Position numbers and translations under genes: made by a program. A model generated the notes under the pieces. The model saw nothing but the letters and a program-made list of their open reading frames with translations. It was not told the origin of the DNA and made no database searches. A DNA stretch of 64,000 nucleotides. Source: Wurfbainia villosa (lineage: Eukaryota > Streptophyta > Magnoliopsida > Zingiberales > Zingiberaceae). Positions 11,402 through 23,000 of the stretch are shown one piece after another. The stretch is from the NCBI GenBank assembly GCA_025175895.1, contig CM045991.1:79161174-79225173 (forward strand), given 5' to 3'. Position 1 is the first letter of the stretch. Each line of letters opens with the position of its first letter.

Positions 11402-12595
11402 TGTTAGGGCAATCTCTTGCCGTAATATGGTTTTGATGGTGTGGCAAAGGGTTTAAGTTAGTTTGATATGTTGATTTGATATGTGCGTTGAAGTCGTGCA
11501 GGACTTAGTAATTCGCACATAGAGCCGTGGCGAGTTTCACATCTCATGACTCATGCCTTGAGTCGGTGAAGGATAGCTTTGCGGAAGCCGTGCGCTTGGA
11601 GCATCCGAGGGACCGCCGGACGAGAAGCTTGGAGTGAAGCCGGAGGAAGTAGACTTCGAGGCAAGAGACGCGAAGGAGCATTGCAGAGCCGTGCGCCTGA
11701 TGCTGCCGAGGGACGTGGCCGAGAACGAAGAGAACTTCGAAGGCGAGGGACTCCGAGAGATGAGAGTGAGCGATTGTAACCCGGGGAAGGATAGCTCTTA
11801 GGTGAAACTTGGCCATTTGGCCAAGTGTCGGATGGGTTTTTCGACACACCGCCGATCGCCATGTCATGGCGCGATCGCTTCAGTCGAGTGAGTTCGACCG
11901 TCGTATACATCGATCGCTAGCGCCAGCACGATCGCTACGGGCCGACCGATCGATCTGATCGCCAAGGCGATCGACCGATCAATAGGGTTTCGCCACGAAC
12001 TCGTAGCGGGCGATCGACTACGGAGGCGCAATGATCGATGAGGTCCATCAGTCGACTGCCAAGAGTTCCGTTGGACTACAACGGTCGAGATCCGACGTGT
12101 TCGGAGGCCGTTGTAGTGACGGCAGTCGACTGCCAAGGGCGACAATCGACTGATGGCGGCCAACGGGAAGAAATTAGCCCTCTCTATAAAAAGAGAGGGT
12201 GTAAGCCTTTGAGAGGCTAATGCTTATGCTCCAAGTGATCTTCCTAGTGCCCCACAAGCTCTAAACTCTTCTTACTTGTTTTTACTTCATTCTATTTGTA
12301 AGAAGAGTGATCTTGATTGTAAAGGTTACCTCCACCTAGCTTGGTGCAAAGGAGAGACCAATAGTGATTGGATTTGGAGGAGTGATTCACCTCGGACGAA
12401 TCGGGATCGTGGATTAGCGGCGTAGCCGTGAACCACGTTACATTCTTTGTTAGCATTTGTTTTTCTCGTATTTCTATTTTCTTGTCTTTATTAGTCTTCC
12501 GCTTGTGCTAATTAGTTTTGTAGACGAGCAAATATCGGCATCCAAACGAAAAGGGTTATTCACCCCCCTCTAGCCGGCCGCACCGATCCCCTACA
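11402..12595 (+). repeat. Element C 3' LTR (1194 bp)
   Basis: It is nearly identical to the 5' LTR. I count fewer than 20 substitutions by eye outside 11840-12035, where the two copies cannot be aligned well. It ends CCCCTACA at 12595, followed by the target duplication GTAAT. Confidence 0.92.
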
Positions 12596-12600
12596 GTAAT

Positions 12601-13533
12601 CTCCCCTTCAGCCAGTCATCTGGTTTCCTGGAACCCCTACAAAGTATTGCAGACATGATCAGTGGCTCCCGTATCTACACACCAGGTGCCGGTAGATAAC
12701 ACCGCTAAACATGTTTCAATGACTAGACCAAAAGATATACCTTTGTTCTGCTTCCGGTTGGGGCAGTCCTTCTTCCAGTGTCCAGTCTGCTTGCAAGTGA
12801 AGCACTTACCTTTCGTCTTCTTCACTCCTCCCTGAGATCCTCCCGCCACCTTTTCCCCAGTTTGTTTCTTCTTCTTCTTGCCTTTCGTCTTAGAAGTAGA
12901 AACCTTTTGGGCAACCATGGCCTGCGCCTGAGCACTCTGACGAAATAACCCCTCTACCTCCTGGAGTTCTATCAGAAGCTCCGCCAACAAATACAACCTC
13001 TTGTTCATGTTGTAGTTCAGGAAAAACTGCTCAAAACTCCTAGGTAGAGACTGGAGAATGATATCGACATGGGTTTCCCCATCGATCTCAGCTCTGAGGA
13101 CTTCCAGCTCATTCAAATGAGCCATTATCTTGAGAACATGATCCCTCATGGGTGTTCCCTCGATCATGGTGGTCATCATCAAGTTCCTCATGACTTCCTG
13201 CCTAGTAGCCCGATTCTGGTGTCCGAAAAGCTCTTTGAGATTGAGCATCATGTCATAAGCAGTGGGCATGGCTTGATGTTGATGCTGTAGTACATTTGAC
13301 ATAGATGCCAAAATGTAACATCGTGCCATCTCATCAGCCTTAATCCACTTCTTATAACTCTCCTTCTCCTTTTCCCCAGAATCATCCGCAGGCTTAGGAG
13401 GACACTCTTTGAAGAATACATATTTGTACTCCTCATTAGTCAAGACAATGTCAAGATTCCTCTTCCAATCAACATAATTGGGTCCAGTAAGTTTATTTTC
13501 TTTCAGTATCACAGCAAGTGGGTTGAAAGTCAT
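12601..13533 (-). pseudogene. Element B gag with zinc knuckle and protease start
   Basis: The start MTFNPLAVILKENKLTGPNY follows the leader. Up to 12637 the ORF is 298 codons. It has a UBN2-type capsid region (LKELFGHQNRATRQE, IILQSLPRSFEQF, about residues 60-190), a basic linker, a CX2CX4HX4C knuckle (CFTCKQTGHWKKDC) and the aspartic protease active site DTGATDH close to its end. It is the least damaged gag among the Angela copies here. A stop follows the protease motif, and insertion C at 12595 cuts it from pol. Confidence 0.88.
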
Positions 13534-14574
13534 TTTGAAAAAACCTAAAAATCACATAGATCAAAACATTAGATTTCAAAAAATTATTGATTCCTCAAAT
13601 AATAAAATTTTAAAATCAACCAACACCTCAAAACACCGAGAATATCGTATGCCACGATAGTGTGGACGTATACGAATTCTACATTTGTAAGAAGAGGTTT
13701 TACCTATTAATTTTACTATCTTGTCAACCTAACTTTTTGACAAATAAATTTAATAGTTGGTTCCTCTTCGTCCCTACAAATAAAAGCAGTGACTCTGATG
13801 GGGAGGATACTCCTATTTGCATCTAAGTGTTCACCATTACTTGGTACTAAGATAATTATCTTGGGTTATGTGCCTTCCGATGGGGAAGTACACACGCTCC
13901 TTAATAATTTTCTATAACCATATTCGACCCTGTGATCTGCAAATAAACTCATCCGATGGGGAGGAAGGCACTTAGAACCGACGCGCAAGTTTATTTGCAT
14001 CACATGTCAAATCATAATGGAGGTCGTGGGAATTTATAAAAATATCCCTCTCCCACTTAGTAATTTAAAATTGAGAATTTTTCCTAGCCTACGACATGCA
14101 TATCAAACAAGAAGAAATAAATATGAAAAAAATATTTTCCAACTATTATGGATTTTGTCTCCAATATGCCTCCCGTCGTATCGCCATCTCGTCCGCTCCT
14201 CCCTACGCCATGTACAAGCCATCTGGAGATCCGAGCCGAGAAAAACTATTTTAATTTACATCCATCGATCCTATACTCCACGAAGGAGTGTACATGAAAT
14301 CTAGATCGAAAGTAAACTATAATAAAAAGAGTGGCTAAACAATGTCGTACTTAATTACAAAAATTAAATACTAGCCTCGTCAACCCCCGAGGATTCAAAT
14401 AATATACAATTACACACATACAATCACATATACACATATGACCATAATAGTTGGATCCTATGCCTGTAACCAAAAAGTTAACCTACGCACATCCTACTAT
14501 TATCCGACACATATAATATATGAAAAGTGCATAAAAGTAACCGAATCCTAAACACACAAAATCGGAAACCGTGA
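13534..14574 (-). other. Element B 5' leader
   Basis: About 1 kb lies between primer site and gag, with no gene. It resembles the leaders of F (23466-24511) and H (31280-32326). A CGATGGGGA-type motif occurs three times (near 13796, 13877 and 13953), and a strong inverted repeat lies at 13931-14004. Confidence 0.75.
13931..14004 (-). other. Predicted leader RNA stem-loop, Angela type (element B)
   Basis: Arms 13931-13949 and 13988-14004 are complementary over about 17 pairs (TGCAAATAAACT against AGTTTATTTGCA, plus TGTGAT against ATCACA). In F the same arms read ACAAACAAACT and AGTTTGTTTGC, a paired change that keeps the stem. The loop holds the CCCCATCGG motif on the RNA strand. Confidence 0.55.
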
Positions 14575-14587
14575 CTCTGATACCAAT
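14575..14587 (-). other. Primer-binding site, tRNA-iMet type (element B)
   Basis: The minus strand reads ATTGGTATCAGAG directly after the LTR end CTTCA. Confidence 0.85.
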
Positions 14588-15674
14588 TGAAGGTAGGAAA
14601 CTTCGGTTCACACTTCAACTCGGTTGCTTGTTCATGGCGATCCCGTCTTCGTCCCCGAATAAAAAAATTAATCCATGATAATTAGGGATTACCCAAGCTA
14701 CCGTTCCATCATCATGCTATCTGATTAGAGTAACTTGTTGTTCAAGCAACCTACCTCTATTCTTCGAATAACCATGGAATAAACGATGTACGGATCGCCG
14801 GTTTTTGTGTTTGTATTCGGGGTCCAAGTAAATTAGCCACATAACAAAAACATACAACATACAAAGAAACAAAAGGAAAGCTAAACAAGATTTATACCTC
14901 TTGTTTACCTCAAGGTCTTCTATCGTATGTCCTATCCTCCTCTTGGACGTTGTCTAGGCAATGATCCTCCAAGAGATGAAGCCTCCTAGATCATGATCTT
15001 CCTTTTCCTTGCTCACTCTGAACAAGAGGAAGTATAGAAACAAAACTCTTCTCCTACTTAGGACCAACCATCAAGCTCCAAGCTAGATTTTTGTCGCTGG
15101 CCCAAAGAGAGGAGTAGGGAGTATGGGTGCCAGCCAAAAGCTCCAAAGGAAGAAGACCTAGCTCTTTTTTTCACCGACCAAGGAGAAGAGGAAGAGAGTT
15201 GGGATGCCGGCCAAGGATGAGAGGAAGAAGGGAGGCGCCGACCAAAACCCTAGGAAGGAGAGAAAGCCTTGCCGCCCAAGGAGGAGAGGAAACCCTAGCC
15301 GCCCAATGCCTCTCCAAGCCCTAGCCGCCCAAAACCCTAATCCCTCTTCTATATCCTTTGCCGCCCACCCATATGCCTCCTTTTATAGAGCTAGGCTTAA
15401 GCCTCTTTTTAATCTCCACCGTTGGTTCTAGGGATTTAATCTCAACCGTCGGATCTAGAGATTTAATCTCAATCGTCGGATCTAGAGATTTAATCTCACC
15501 CGTCGGATCTAGAGTTTTATTTTCCATCATCAGATCTAGGCTTCATGAGGGTTTTAATAGGCTACGATAGGGATGATGAGGAGGAGTTGGATCTTGGCCA
15601 CCCAATGGATCAAGCCCACATAAAGTCCGATCCATTAATGATAATCCATTCCACTAGAGGATTATCATTGATCT
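14588..15674 (-). repeat. Element B 5' LTR, truncated in U3 (1087 bp left)
   Basis: It matches the 3' LTR from 2243 to 3341, apart from small gaps such as a missing TGGTCACTTGAACA block near 14730. Homology stops at ATTGATCT (15674) and A protease-region sequence follows at once. The outer 769 bases, the LTR start and the target duplication are gone. Confidence 0.88.
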
Positions 15675-16068
15675 GTCGTCGGTGCCACAACCACAATTCC
15701 TCTTGCGGTGTCATAAGACACTTTGTTGAGGAGTTAGTTAAATTAATAGTATAAATATTGTTATTTCTAGTTCCCTTAAGAATTATTTTAGATGTTTCAT
15801 TTGTATTAATTACACATTCATTTTCTAGAAATATGACCTTATAGTTATTATCACACAATTGGCTTACACTAAGTAAATAATATTGAAAATTTTCTACCAA
15901 TAAGACATTTTGAATAATAAAGTTAGAGTTGAGCTCAATATCACCTGATCCGATGATTTTGAGCTTGCCGTTGTTTCCGAAGGCTACCGATCCTTGTCGT
16001 TTGAATCGAAGCTTCGAAAACTTGAGTTGATCCCCGGTCATGTGTCGTGAGCAACCACTGTCCAACAT
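15675..16068 (-). pseudogene. Element A protease and GAG-pre-integrase fragment
   Basis: The protease motif is LDSGCSRHMTGD, preceded by DQWM. It continues through VAFGNNGKLKIIGSGDIEL and NVLLVENFQYYLLSVSQLCD into LWHRR, the start of the GAG-pre-integrase motif. The frame then runs into the truncated B LTR. The rest of this domain and the integrase core are absent. A resumes only at NLPDRFWAEA (2242). Confidence 0.85.
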
Positions 16069-16412
16069 CCATTGATCCTACATGCAAGGTAGTTGGATCG
16101 GATATTGGAATTATTAAAGGTTGGTTGAAAATTATTAACCTAAATCATCTCACCCATGTCTACATGATCAAGCATGTTAACCTTATATGTTATTGTGAGA
16201 TGACTTCCAATTTTACTTGATTTAAATTTAATGATTTGAACACTTGTCAACCTTGCGTTAGATTCAGTTTTGACCTTAGGCACATCAAGTCACTTTTTCA
16301 AGATCATGGCTTCCAGGTTGTAGCGAGGCACAGAGACCTTCTTTGATCGGAAAAATGACCACTTCCTTAGACAAAGCCATTTTCAAGAAAATAGAGACTT
16401 GACTCACCTAAG
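16069..16412 (-). other. Element A gag-pol spacer, left part
   Basis: Degenerate A sequence between protease and the F insertion, with stops in all minus frames and no domain recognised. Bases 16408-16412 (CTAAG) are the left target duplication of F. The spacer continues at 26571. Confidence 0.55.
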
Positions 16413-18450
16413 TGTTGGGTTGATCCGAGTCCGTGAGGGGAAACTTCGCTTCCCACTTCAACTCGGTCGCTTGTTCATTGCGATCCCATCGATGTCCCCG
16501 GATTAAAAAAATTTAATCCTAGACAAAAGGGAACACCCAAGCAACCTTATCATCGTTGTGCTATTCATTTAGAGTAGTCACTTGAACAAACTTGTTGTTT
16601 AAGCGACCAACCTCTATTCCACGAATAGCCGCGGAATAGACGATGTACGGATCGCTGGTTTTTGTGTTTATGTTCGGGATCCAAGTATTATTTAGCCACA
16701 TACATAAAGTAAACATCCACATAAAACATGCATATAATTGAAAAGCAATTATAAACATAATACAAAGGAAGACTAATCAAAATAAATAAGATTATACCTC
16801 TTGTTATACCTCTTGATCTTCTATTGTATGTCCTTCCTCCTTTTGGACGTCGTGTGGGCGACGATCTTCCAAAAGTCGAAGCCTCCTAGATCACCAATCT
16901 TCCTTTCCTTGTTCACTCCGAACAAAGGAAGATCATCAAACAAAACTCTTCTTCCTATCTAGAACCGACCACCAAGTCAATAGACTCGATGTTGCCGCCG
17001 GCCAAGGAAGAGAACATGGAGTATAGGAACCGGCCAAAGGAGAATCAATGAGGGCATGGGCGCCGGCCAACACTTGGAGAAGAGAAAGGAAAGCAATCCT
17101 TCTCCTTGTTGCCGCCCAAACCCTAAACTAAGCTCTCCTAATTTCCGGCCAAGGATGAAGGGAAGAAGAATAGGTTGATCTCCGACCAAGGTAGAGGGAA
17201 GAAGGATAGGAGTCGTCCAAACCTTAGAAGAAGAAGAAAAGGTCTTCTCCTCATGTTGCCGCCCACAACCAACACCCAAACTGTAACCCTAGCCACCCAC
17301 TCCTAATCAATGAGGGATTGCTTACCGCCCAAGGGAAGCAAACCCTAACCCTCATCCATCATGTTGCCGCCCACCCCTAATCCATCCTTTTATAGAGTTA
17401 GGGATAAGCCTTGTTTTAATCTCCACTATTGGTTCTAGGGATTTAATCTCAACCGTCGGATCTAGAGATTTAATCTCAACCGTCGGATCTAGAGATTTAA
17501 TCTCTACCATTGGATCTAGAGTTTTGTTTTCATCCATTGGATCTAAGCTTCATGAGGTGTTAATAGGATACAATAGGGACCATGAGGAGGAGTTGGATCT
17601 TGGCCACCCATGGATCAAGCCCACATAAAGTCCAATCCATTAATGATAATCTAATCCACTAAAGGATTATCATTGATCTACCTCACCAACCGCCATAAGT
17701 TAATATGGGCTCCATATATTATTTGTACATTTTCTCCCCGTGTTTAAGATCTCGAATGTCCGTCGATTAATTAATTTATTGACCATTAATTAATCAACAT
17801 CTAACTCCATGAGTAGTACCACTCAACCTTTTCATCATGCCGGACCAAGTCCACCTGCAGGGTTTACATGATGAACCTTATGAGCTCCTCAAGGGGACAT
17901 CATCATCCTAATATATAGGACACGGTTTCCTCCTATAATCAACGGCACACCATATAAATAATATCATCTCCCAACTTACCGAGCCTATCGATTTAATCTA
18001 TAAATCTCGCCCATTGGTAAATCAAAGAGATGACTACTAAGTATATGTGTCCGTTATTATATCGGGATTAAGAGTATGTACAATATAATATCTGAGGTCT
18101 GATTCGATTATTTAGTCAGCAATAAATCGAATCACCTCTAAGTTGGTCCTGCTCAATACACACAAAGTGCACTAGTGTGATTCTATGGTCAAGACAAACC
18201 AATCCCAAATCACACTACAACCATTCCAATGGTTTGTCCAAAGCCATCTCGGTTGTGAGCCTTTACTTATACTTTACAAGGAACCGATAACATGATCTCC
18301 CGTGTGACACCACACACCATGTTATCTACAATGTAATGTATTAGACAATATGCATAACCATAAAAATATGCAAACAATGATCATGTGATTCTTATTTCAA
18401 AAATAAAGATGTTCATACAAAAGATAGACTTTTCAGTATACATCCCAACA
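16413..18450 (-). repeat. Element F 3' LTR (2038 bp)
   Basis: The minus strand runs TGTTGGGATG...AACCCAACA. The minisatellite is at about 17417-17525 and the TATA core at 17386-17395. It is about 98 percent identical by eye to 24526-26570. A local difference near 17280-17330 replaces a CCTAATCTAATTAGG block. Confidence 0.9.
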
Positions 18451-18461
18451 ATCTCCCACTT
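18451..18461 (-). other. Polypurine tract of element F
   Basis: The minus strand reads AAGTGGGAGAT next to the LTR, identical to that of B. Confidence 0.8.
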
Positions 18462-19392
18462 ATACTAAAAGACTATGCTGTCCTCTTACTTCCATACATC
18501 TGATTCCCCTTCCCTCCACATGCCTATCAAAGCTCTCGCTAGAAGGGCCTTAGTGAAAGGGTTTACCAGGTCATCCTTTGATGCAATCTAGGCAACAACA
18601 ACTTCTACCTCCTTTACGATTTCTCGTATCAGGTGGTACTTGCGCTCTATGTATTTACTTACCTTATGGGCTCGTGGTTCCTTCGAGTTTGCAACTGCAC
18701 CATTATTATCACAATAAATTATGATAGTTCTGGGTAAACCAGGAATCACATCCAAGTCCATCAGGAAGTTCCTGAGCCACACAGCTTCCTTGGCTGCCTC
18801 AGAGGCTGCCACATACTCAGCTTCCATGGTGGAGTCCACCACGCATTTCTGCTTGACACTCCTCCATACAATGGCTCCACCTCCCAAAATAAACACAAAA
18901 CCTGAGGTAGACTTACTGTTATCCCTATCAGATTGGAAGTTGAAATCCGTGTAACCCACAGGGAGTAATTGGTCTGCCTAGTAAACCATTATATAATCCC
19001 TAGTCCTTTTTAGGTACTTTAATATATGCTTTACCACAGTCCAATGTCCCTGTCCTAGATTACTCTGATATCTACTGACCATGCCCACGGCAAAGCATAT
19101 ATCTGGTCTTGTACATAACATCACATACATGAGGCTTCCTACCGCCGAAGCATAAGGAACCGCCTTCATCTCTTCTATCTCCTCAGATGTTCTAGGACAC
19201 ATCTCCTTAGATAAAGGAACTCCATGCCTGAAAGGTAGAAAACCCTTCTTGGAGTTCTGCATGCTAAAAAGATCCATAATCGTGTCTATGTATGAATCTT
19301 GGGATAAGCACAATATCATTTTCCTGCGATCCCTTATGACCTTGATCCCAAAGATGTGTCCAACTTCTCCCAAGTCCTTCATATCAAACTGT

Positions 19393-20925
19393 TGTTGGGG
19401 GATCGAAACGGCCGGCTAGAGGGGGGTGAATAGCCCTCGTTCGTTGGATGTCGTAATTCGTTCATTCTCGTGTGCTTGTCTACAATTGTCGTTAATATAC
19501 ACAGCGGAATAACAATAGAAATAACAACAATACAAGCACAATCAATACACAAGCATATACGTGGTTCGGAACCGAATGGTTCCTACTCCACGGGGTGAGC
19601 TCAACGAGCTCGTGTTATGCGCACGACACTAACAACACTCCTTATCGACTACACGTCGGAGGTGGAGAAACCTCTCACAAGCTATTACAACAAGTAATAT
19701 TAAATACAACAAGAAATACAAAGACAATACAAAAGAGAACTTTTACACAATTGTTTTGATCGCTTTCTTATTGCTTGCTTTTGCTTGCTCTTGAAGGTCT
19801 GGAATGCAACAGCAATTCCCCTCCAAAGTCACCTCAAAAGTCTTGGCGAAATCCTCCCTCTTGAACTCCTTTTATAACTTGCATCAAGCTAATTTGGCGC
19901 CCATCAGTCGACTGATCGTGACCATCAGTCGACTGGTCCCGTAGTCGTTGTCTCACAACGGCCAGATCCACGTTGGTTAAGTTCCAACGGATCACACATC
20001 AGTCGACTGATGGCACCCATCAGTCGACTGATCATCCATCACCGAGTCTTTGGCGAAGTTCGACTCCATTCTGCCCATGCGGTGTCATCGATCGACCGAT
20101 TCTCCCAATGATCATTGCCCTCCTCGCAATGATCGATCAGCCAGACTTGGTTCTGTCGAACACTGGTCGAACCCATACGACCTAGAGCAGTCGACTGACA
20201 CATATGCCAGTCGACTGATGTCGGCTAAAATTTCAAACACAAAGTTGTTTGAGCGTCCGACACTCAGTCTTAGTCACTTGGCCAAGTCCACCTTATCCCT
20301 CATGGAGTTCCCCACCGAAGCTCTTTTCCCTCGACCTACGTCCCTCGGATGCGCCAAGCGCACAGCTTCGCAACGCCATCCTTCGCGTCTCATGTCCTAG
20401 AAGTATGCTTCCCTTGGGCTCACTCCATTCGCTCCCCGTCCGGCGGTCCCTCGGATGCACCAAGCACATGGCTTCACAATGCCATCCTTCACCGACTCAA
20501 GGACCCGAGCCTAGTGAACTTGCCAAGTTCTCAAGACTTCCCAAATGCACCAAGCGCACGACTTCGCAATGCATTTCTCACCAAGCACCAAGCGCACGGC
20601 TTCGCAATGCTTTGGATTTCCCATGCCAAGCACTAAGTGCACGACTTGGCAATGGTTTGGACTTTCCCATGCCAAGGCTTCCCCCTTGGACTTTCACACC
20701 AAGCTCCATGCTTGGATTTACCATGCCAACCCCATGTTGGACTTTCCCATGCCAAGGCTTCCCCCTTGGACTTTCACACCAAGCTCCATGCTTGGATTTA
20801 CCATGCCAACCCCATGTTGGACTTTCCCATGACAATCCCATGTCATGAGTTTTGTCTATCATCAAAATACTATCAAGGTACTGCTCGAGTCAAACTCGAG
20901 TCAACCTGGGCCGATTGCACCAACA
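19393..20925 (-). mobile_element. Element D: solo LTR of a Sirevirus/TR-GAG family (1533 bp)
   Basis: It is flanked by ACTGT at 19388-19392 and 20926-20930, with ends TGTTGGTGCAATCGG (right) and CCCCCAACA (left) on the minus strand. It resembles the E and K LTRs: CCCCCCTCTAG end, TTATAAAAGG TATA core at 19868-19877, CAGTCGACTG sites at about 19905-20220, and the GCACGGCTTCGCAATGC unit. No interior remains, so recombination between two LTRs most likely removed it. It sits in the F reverse transcriptase. Confidence 0.9.
20671..20830. repeat. Perfect 80-bp tandem duplication inside solo LTR D
   Basis: Bases 20671-20750 and 20751-20830 are identical by eye. Both begin GCCAAGGCTTCCCCC and end GGACTTTCCCAT. 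The E LTRs have one copy, so the duplication is young or specific to D. Confidence 0.9.
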
Positions 20926-23000
20926 ACTGTTTGGACAACCATACCCTTACGTCCGATAACACCTTGATATTATTGCCAATCAACAAAATGTCATCTACGT
21001 ATAGTACAAGAAATACCACTACGTTTCCGTCACATCTCTTGTATACAAGAGACTCATCCAGACTTTGAATAAATCCATAAGACTGGATTACTTCATCAAA
21101 TCGGATGTTCCAAGACCTTGAAGCTTGCTTCTATCCATAAATGGACCGATTAAGCTTACATACAAGATGCTCTTTGCCTTTCGCAATGAATCCCTCTGGT
21201 TGCTTCATATAGATGTTTTCCTCAAGACTTCCATTAAGGAAAGCTGTCTTGAAATCCATCTGCCACACCTCATAATCCATATGAGCTGCAATGCATAAGA
21301 GAATCTGGATAGACTTAAGCATGGCCACCGGTGAAAAGGTCTCCTCATAATCGATACCCTCTTTCTAAGTATACCCCTTCACAATAAACCTTGCTTTGAA
21401 GGTCTCAACCTTCCTGTCTATTCCTCTCTTTCTTTTGTAGATCCACTTGCATCCAATGGTTTTTATACCATCGAGTGGTTCCACTAGCTCCTAGACCTGA
21501 TTTGAATCCATAGATTCAATCTCAGTATTTATTGCACTTTGCCAAGATGCTGCATCTTTATCTTGGATTGCCTCGTCATATGTCCAGGGATCAGGTTTAT
21601 GTTCACCAGGGACCAATTCAGAAGATTCTCCCAAGAACATGAATCTATCAGGCTGTCTCACAACCCTCCCACTATGACGAGGCATCACCTGTGTATCCTC
21701 TGTGGCACGCAGTGCAGTGACTTATGGTATATCCTCTTGTACCGATGGTACTGAAAAAGTGACTTCCCCTTTTAATTCCTCCAGAACAATATTACTCTTG
21801 GGCTTGTGGCTCATCACATAGTCTTCCTCTAGAAATCTGGCGTTCGTGCTAATGATCACCCTCTGATTTCTAGGACTATAAAACAAACCACCCTTCATTC
21901 CTCTAGGATAGCCAACGAACATGCATACTTCTGTACGAGGTTCCAACTTACTAGCATCTGCCTTCAACACATGTGCTGGACTCCCCCATATCCGAATATG
22001 TCTTAACTAGGCTTTCGCCTAGTCCACAACTCTGTGGGAGTAGAAGGCACTAATTTAGATGGAACCAAGTTCAGAATGTACACTGCCGTATCTAGAGCAT
22101 ATCCCCAGAACGAATCTGACAACTCAGAATAACTCATCATCGATCTAACCATCTCCATAAGAGTCCTATTCCTTCGCTCTGCTACACCATTCTGTTGGGG
22201 TGTGCCAGGTGAAGACAATTGGGATTGAATCCCAGCCTCTGATAAGTAATTCCTAAACTCTCCCAAGAGGTATTCGCCACCACGAGCAGATCGTAGTGTC
22301 ATTCATATCTTGAATAATCGTCTATGAAAAAGATGAAATATTCAAAACCACCTCTAGCCTGGATAGACATAGGACCACACAAATCAGAATGAACCAATTC
22401 TAACACATCTTTGGCTCTATACCCCTTGGCCTTAAAAGACCTCTTGGTCATTTTACCCTCCAAGCAAGATTCGCAGGTTGGGAAATCCTCCACCACTAAT
22501 GAACCCAAAGGTCCATCAGCTATCAACCTTTGAATTCTGCATAGGTTAATATGACCAAGCCTAAGATGCCAAAGATATGTTTGGTTCATCTTCGAAGGTT
22601 CTTTTCTCTTATTGGAATTAGAAGATGAGTTGTTAATTTCAATATGCATCGTGGGAGCTTTTGGTTCAAGTGTGTATAAATTTCCTATCAATGCACCCGA
22701 ACAGATAATGTCCCTATTCCTTCTTATAACAACTCTGTCATTAAAAGAAATAGAATATCCATCCATAAATAATTTAGAAATCGAAATTAAATTCTTTCTA
22801 AATAAGAGTACATAAAGACAATTCTTAAGAACTAACACTTTATTCTTCTCAAAAGATAAATGAATGTCTCCCACTGCAACTGCCGCCACCTTCATGGCAT
22901 TGCCCAAGTAAACGGTAATCTCTCTCTTAGCTCGTCGTCGGGTTTCCTGGAACCCCTGCAAAGTATTGCAAACATGATCAGAGGCTTTCGTACCTACACA

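Larger units (their letters stand above)
7121..12595 (+). mobile_element. Element C: gag-only non-autonomous Sirevirus relative (TR-GAG type)
   Basis: C is complete. It has LTRs of 1207 bp (7121-8327) and 1194 bp (11402-12595), both TGTTAGGGCA...CCTACA, and the 5-bp duplication GTAAT at 7116-7120 and 12596-12600. There is a tRNA-iMet primer site after the left LTR and a polypurine tract before the right one. The 3.07-kb interior holds one gag and no protease, integrase, reverse transcriptase or RNase H. The gag C-terminus (LGSQRASFNK, LFWVPKS) resembles that of A. It would need pol proteins in trans. It interrupts B between protease and pol. Confidence 0.92.
2243..15674 (-). mobile_element. 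Element B: Angela-type Ty1/copia provirus with truncated 5' LTR, interrupted by C
   Basis: B has a complete 3' LTR (2243-4110), a polypurine tract, pol (4144-7120), gag and protease (12601-13533), a leader, a primer site and a 5' LTR (14588-15674) that lacks about 769 bases of U3. Its proteins match the style of Angela/BARE elements (SIYGLKQASRSWNIRFDEV, VLYVDDILLIGN, SKKGFLPF.HG), and LTRs near 1.9 kb fit that lineage. The left boundary starts with TG after GGTTA. No matching duplication remains on the right because the end is deleted. Removing C (7121-12595) leaves about 8 kb. Confidence 0.88.
18484..22961 (-). pseudogene. Element F pol: integrase, reverse transcriptase, RNase H (broken, split by D)
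   Basis: Order leftwards: post-protease segment (YLGNAMKVAAVAVGD), GAG-pre-integrase (HLRLGHINLCRI), integrase start (HSDLCGPM, ending DDYSRYE at 22299), then a jump to RSARGGEYLLGEF. The roughly 30 residues between are deleted and SDRGGEY has become SARGGEY, so the second catalytic Asp is lost. Reverse transcriptase follows to 20926, is interrupted by D, and resumes at 19392 (FDMKDLGEVGH). RNase H is at 18959-18588 (DFNFQSD, STMEAEYVA, CDNNGAV). Further stops and a one-base loss near 18530 confirm decay. Confidence 0.86.

Noticed and set aside
20249..20848. ORFs of 95-199 codons rich in SARLRNALDFP or HGFAMLWTFPCQ (also 51311-51828 and 55914-56873)
   Set aside because: Products of the 46-bp and 80-bp LTR repeats, open in several frames on both strands. 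The 319-codon ORF ending at 56873 only joins LTR shadow to real J gag.
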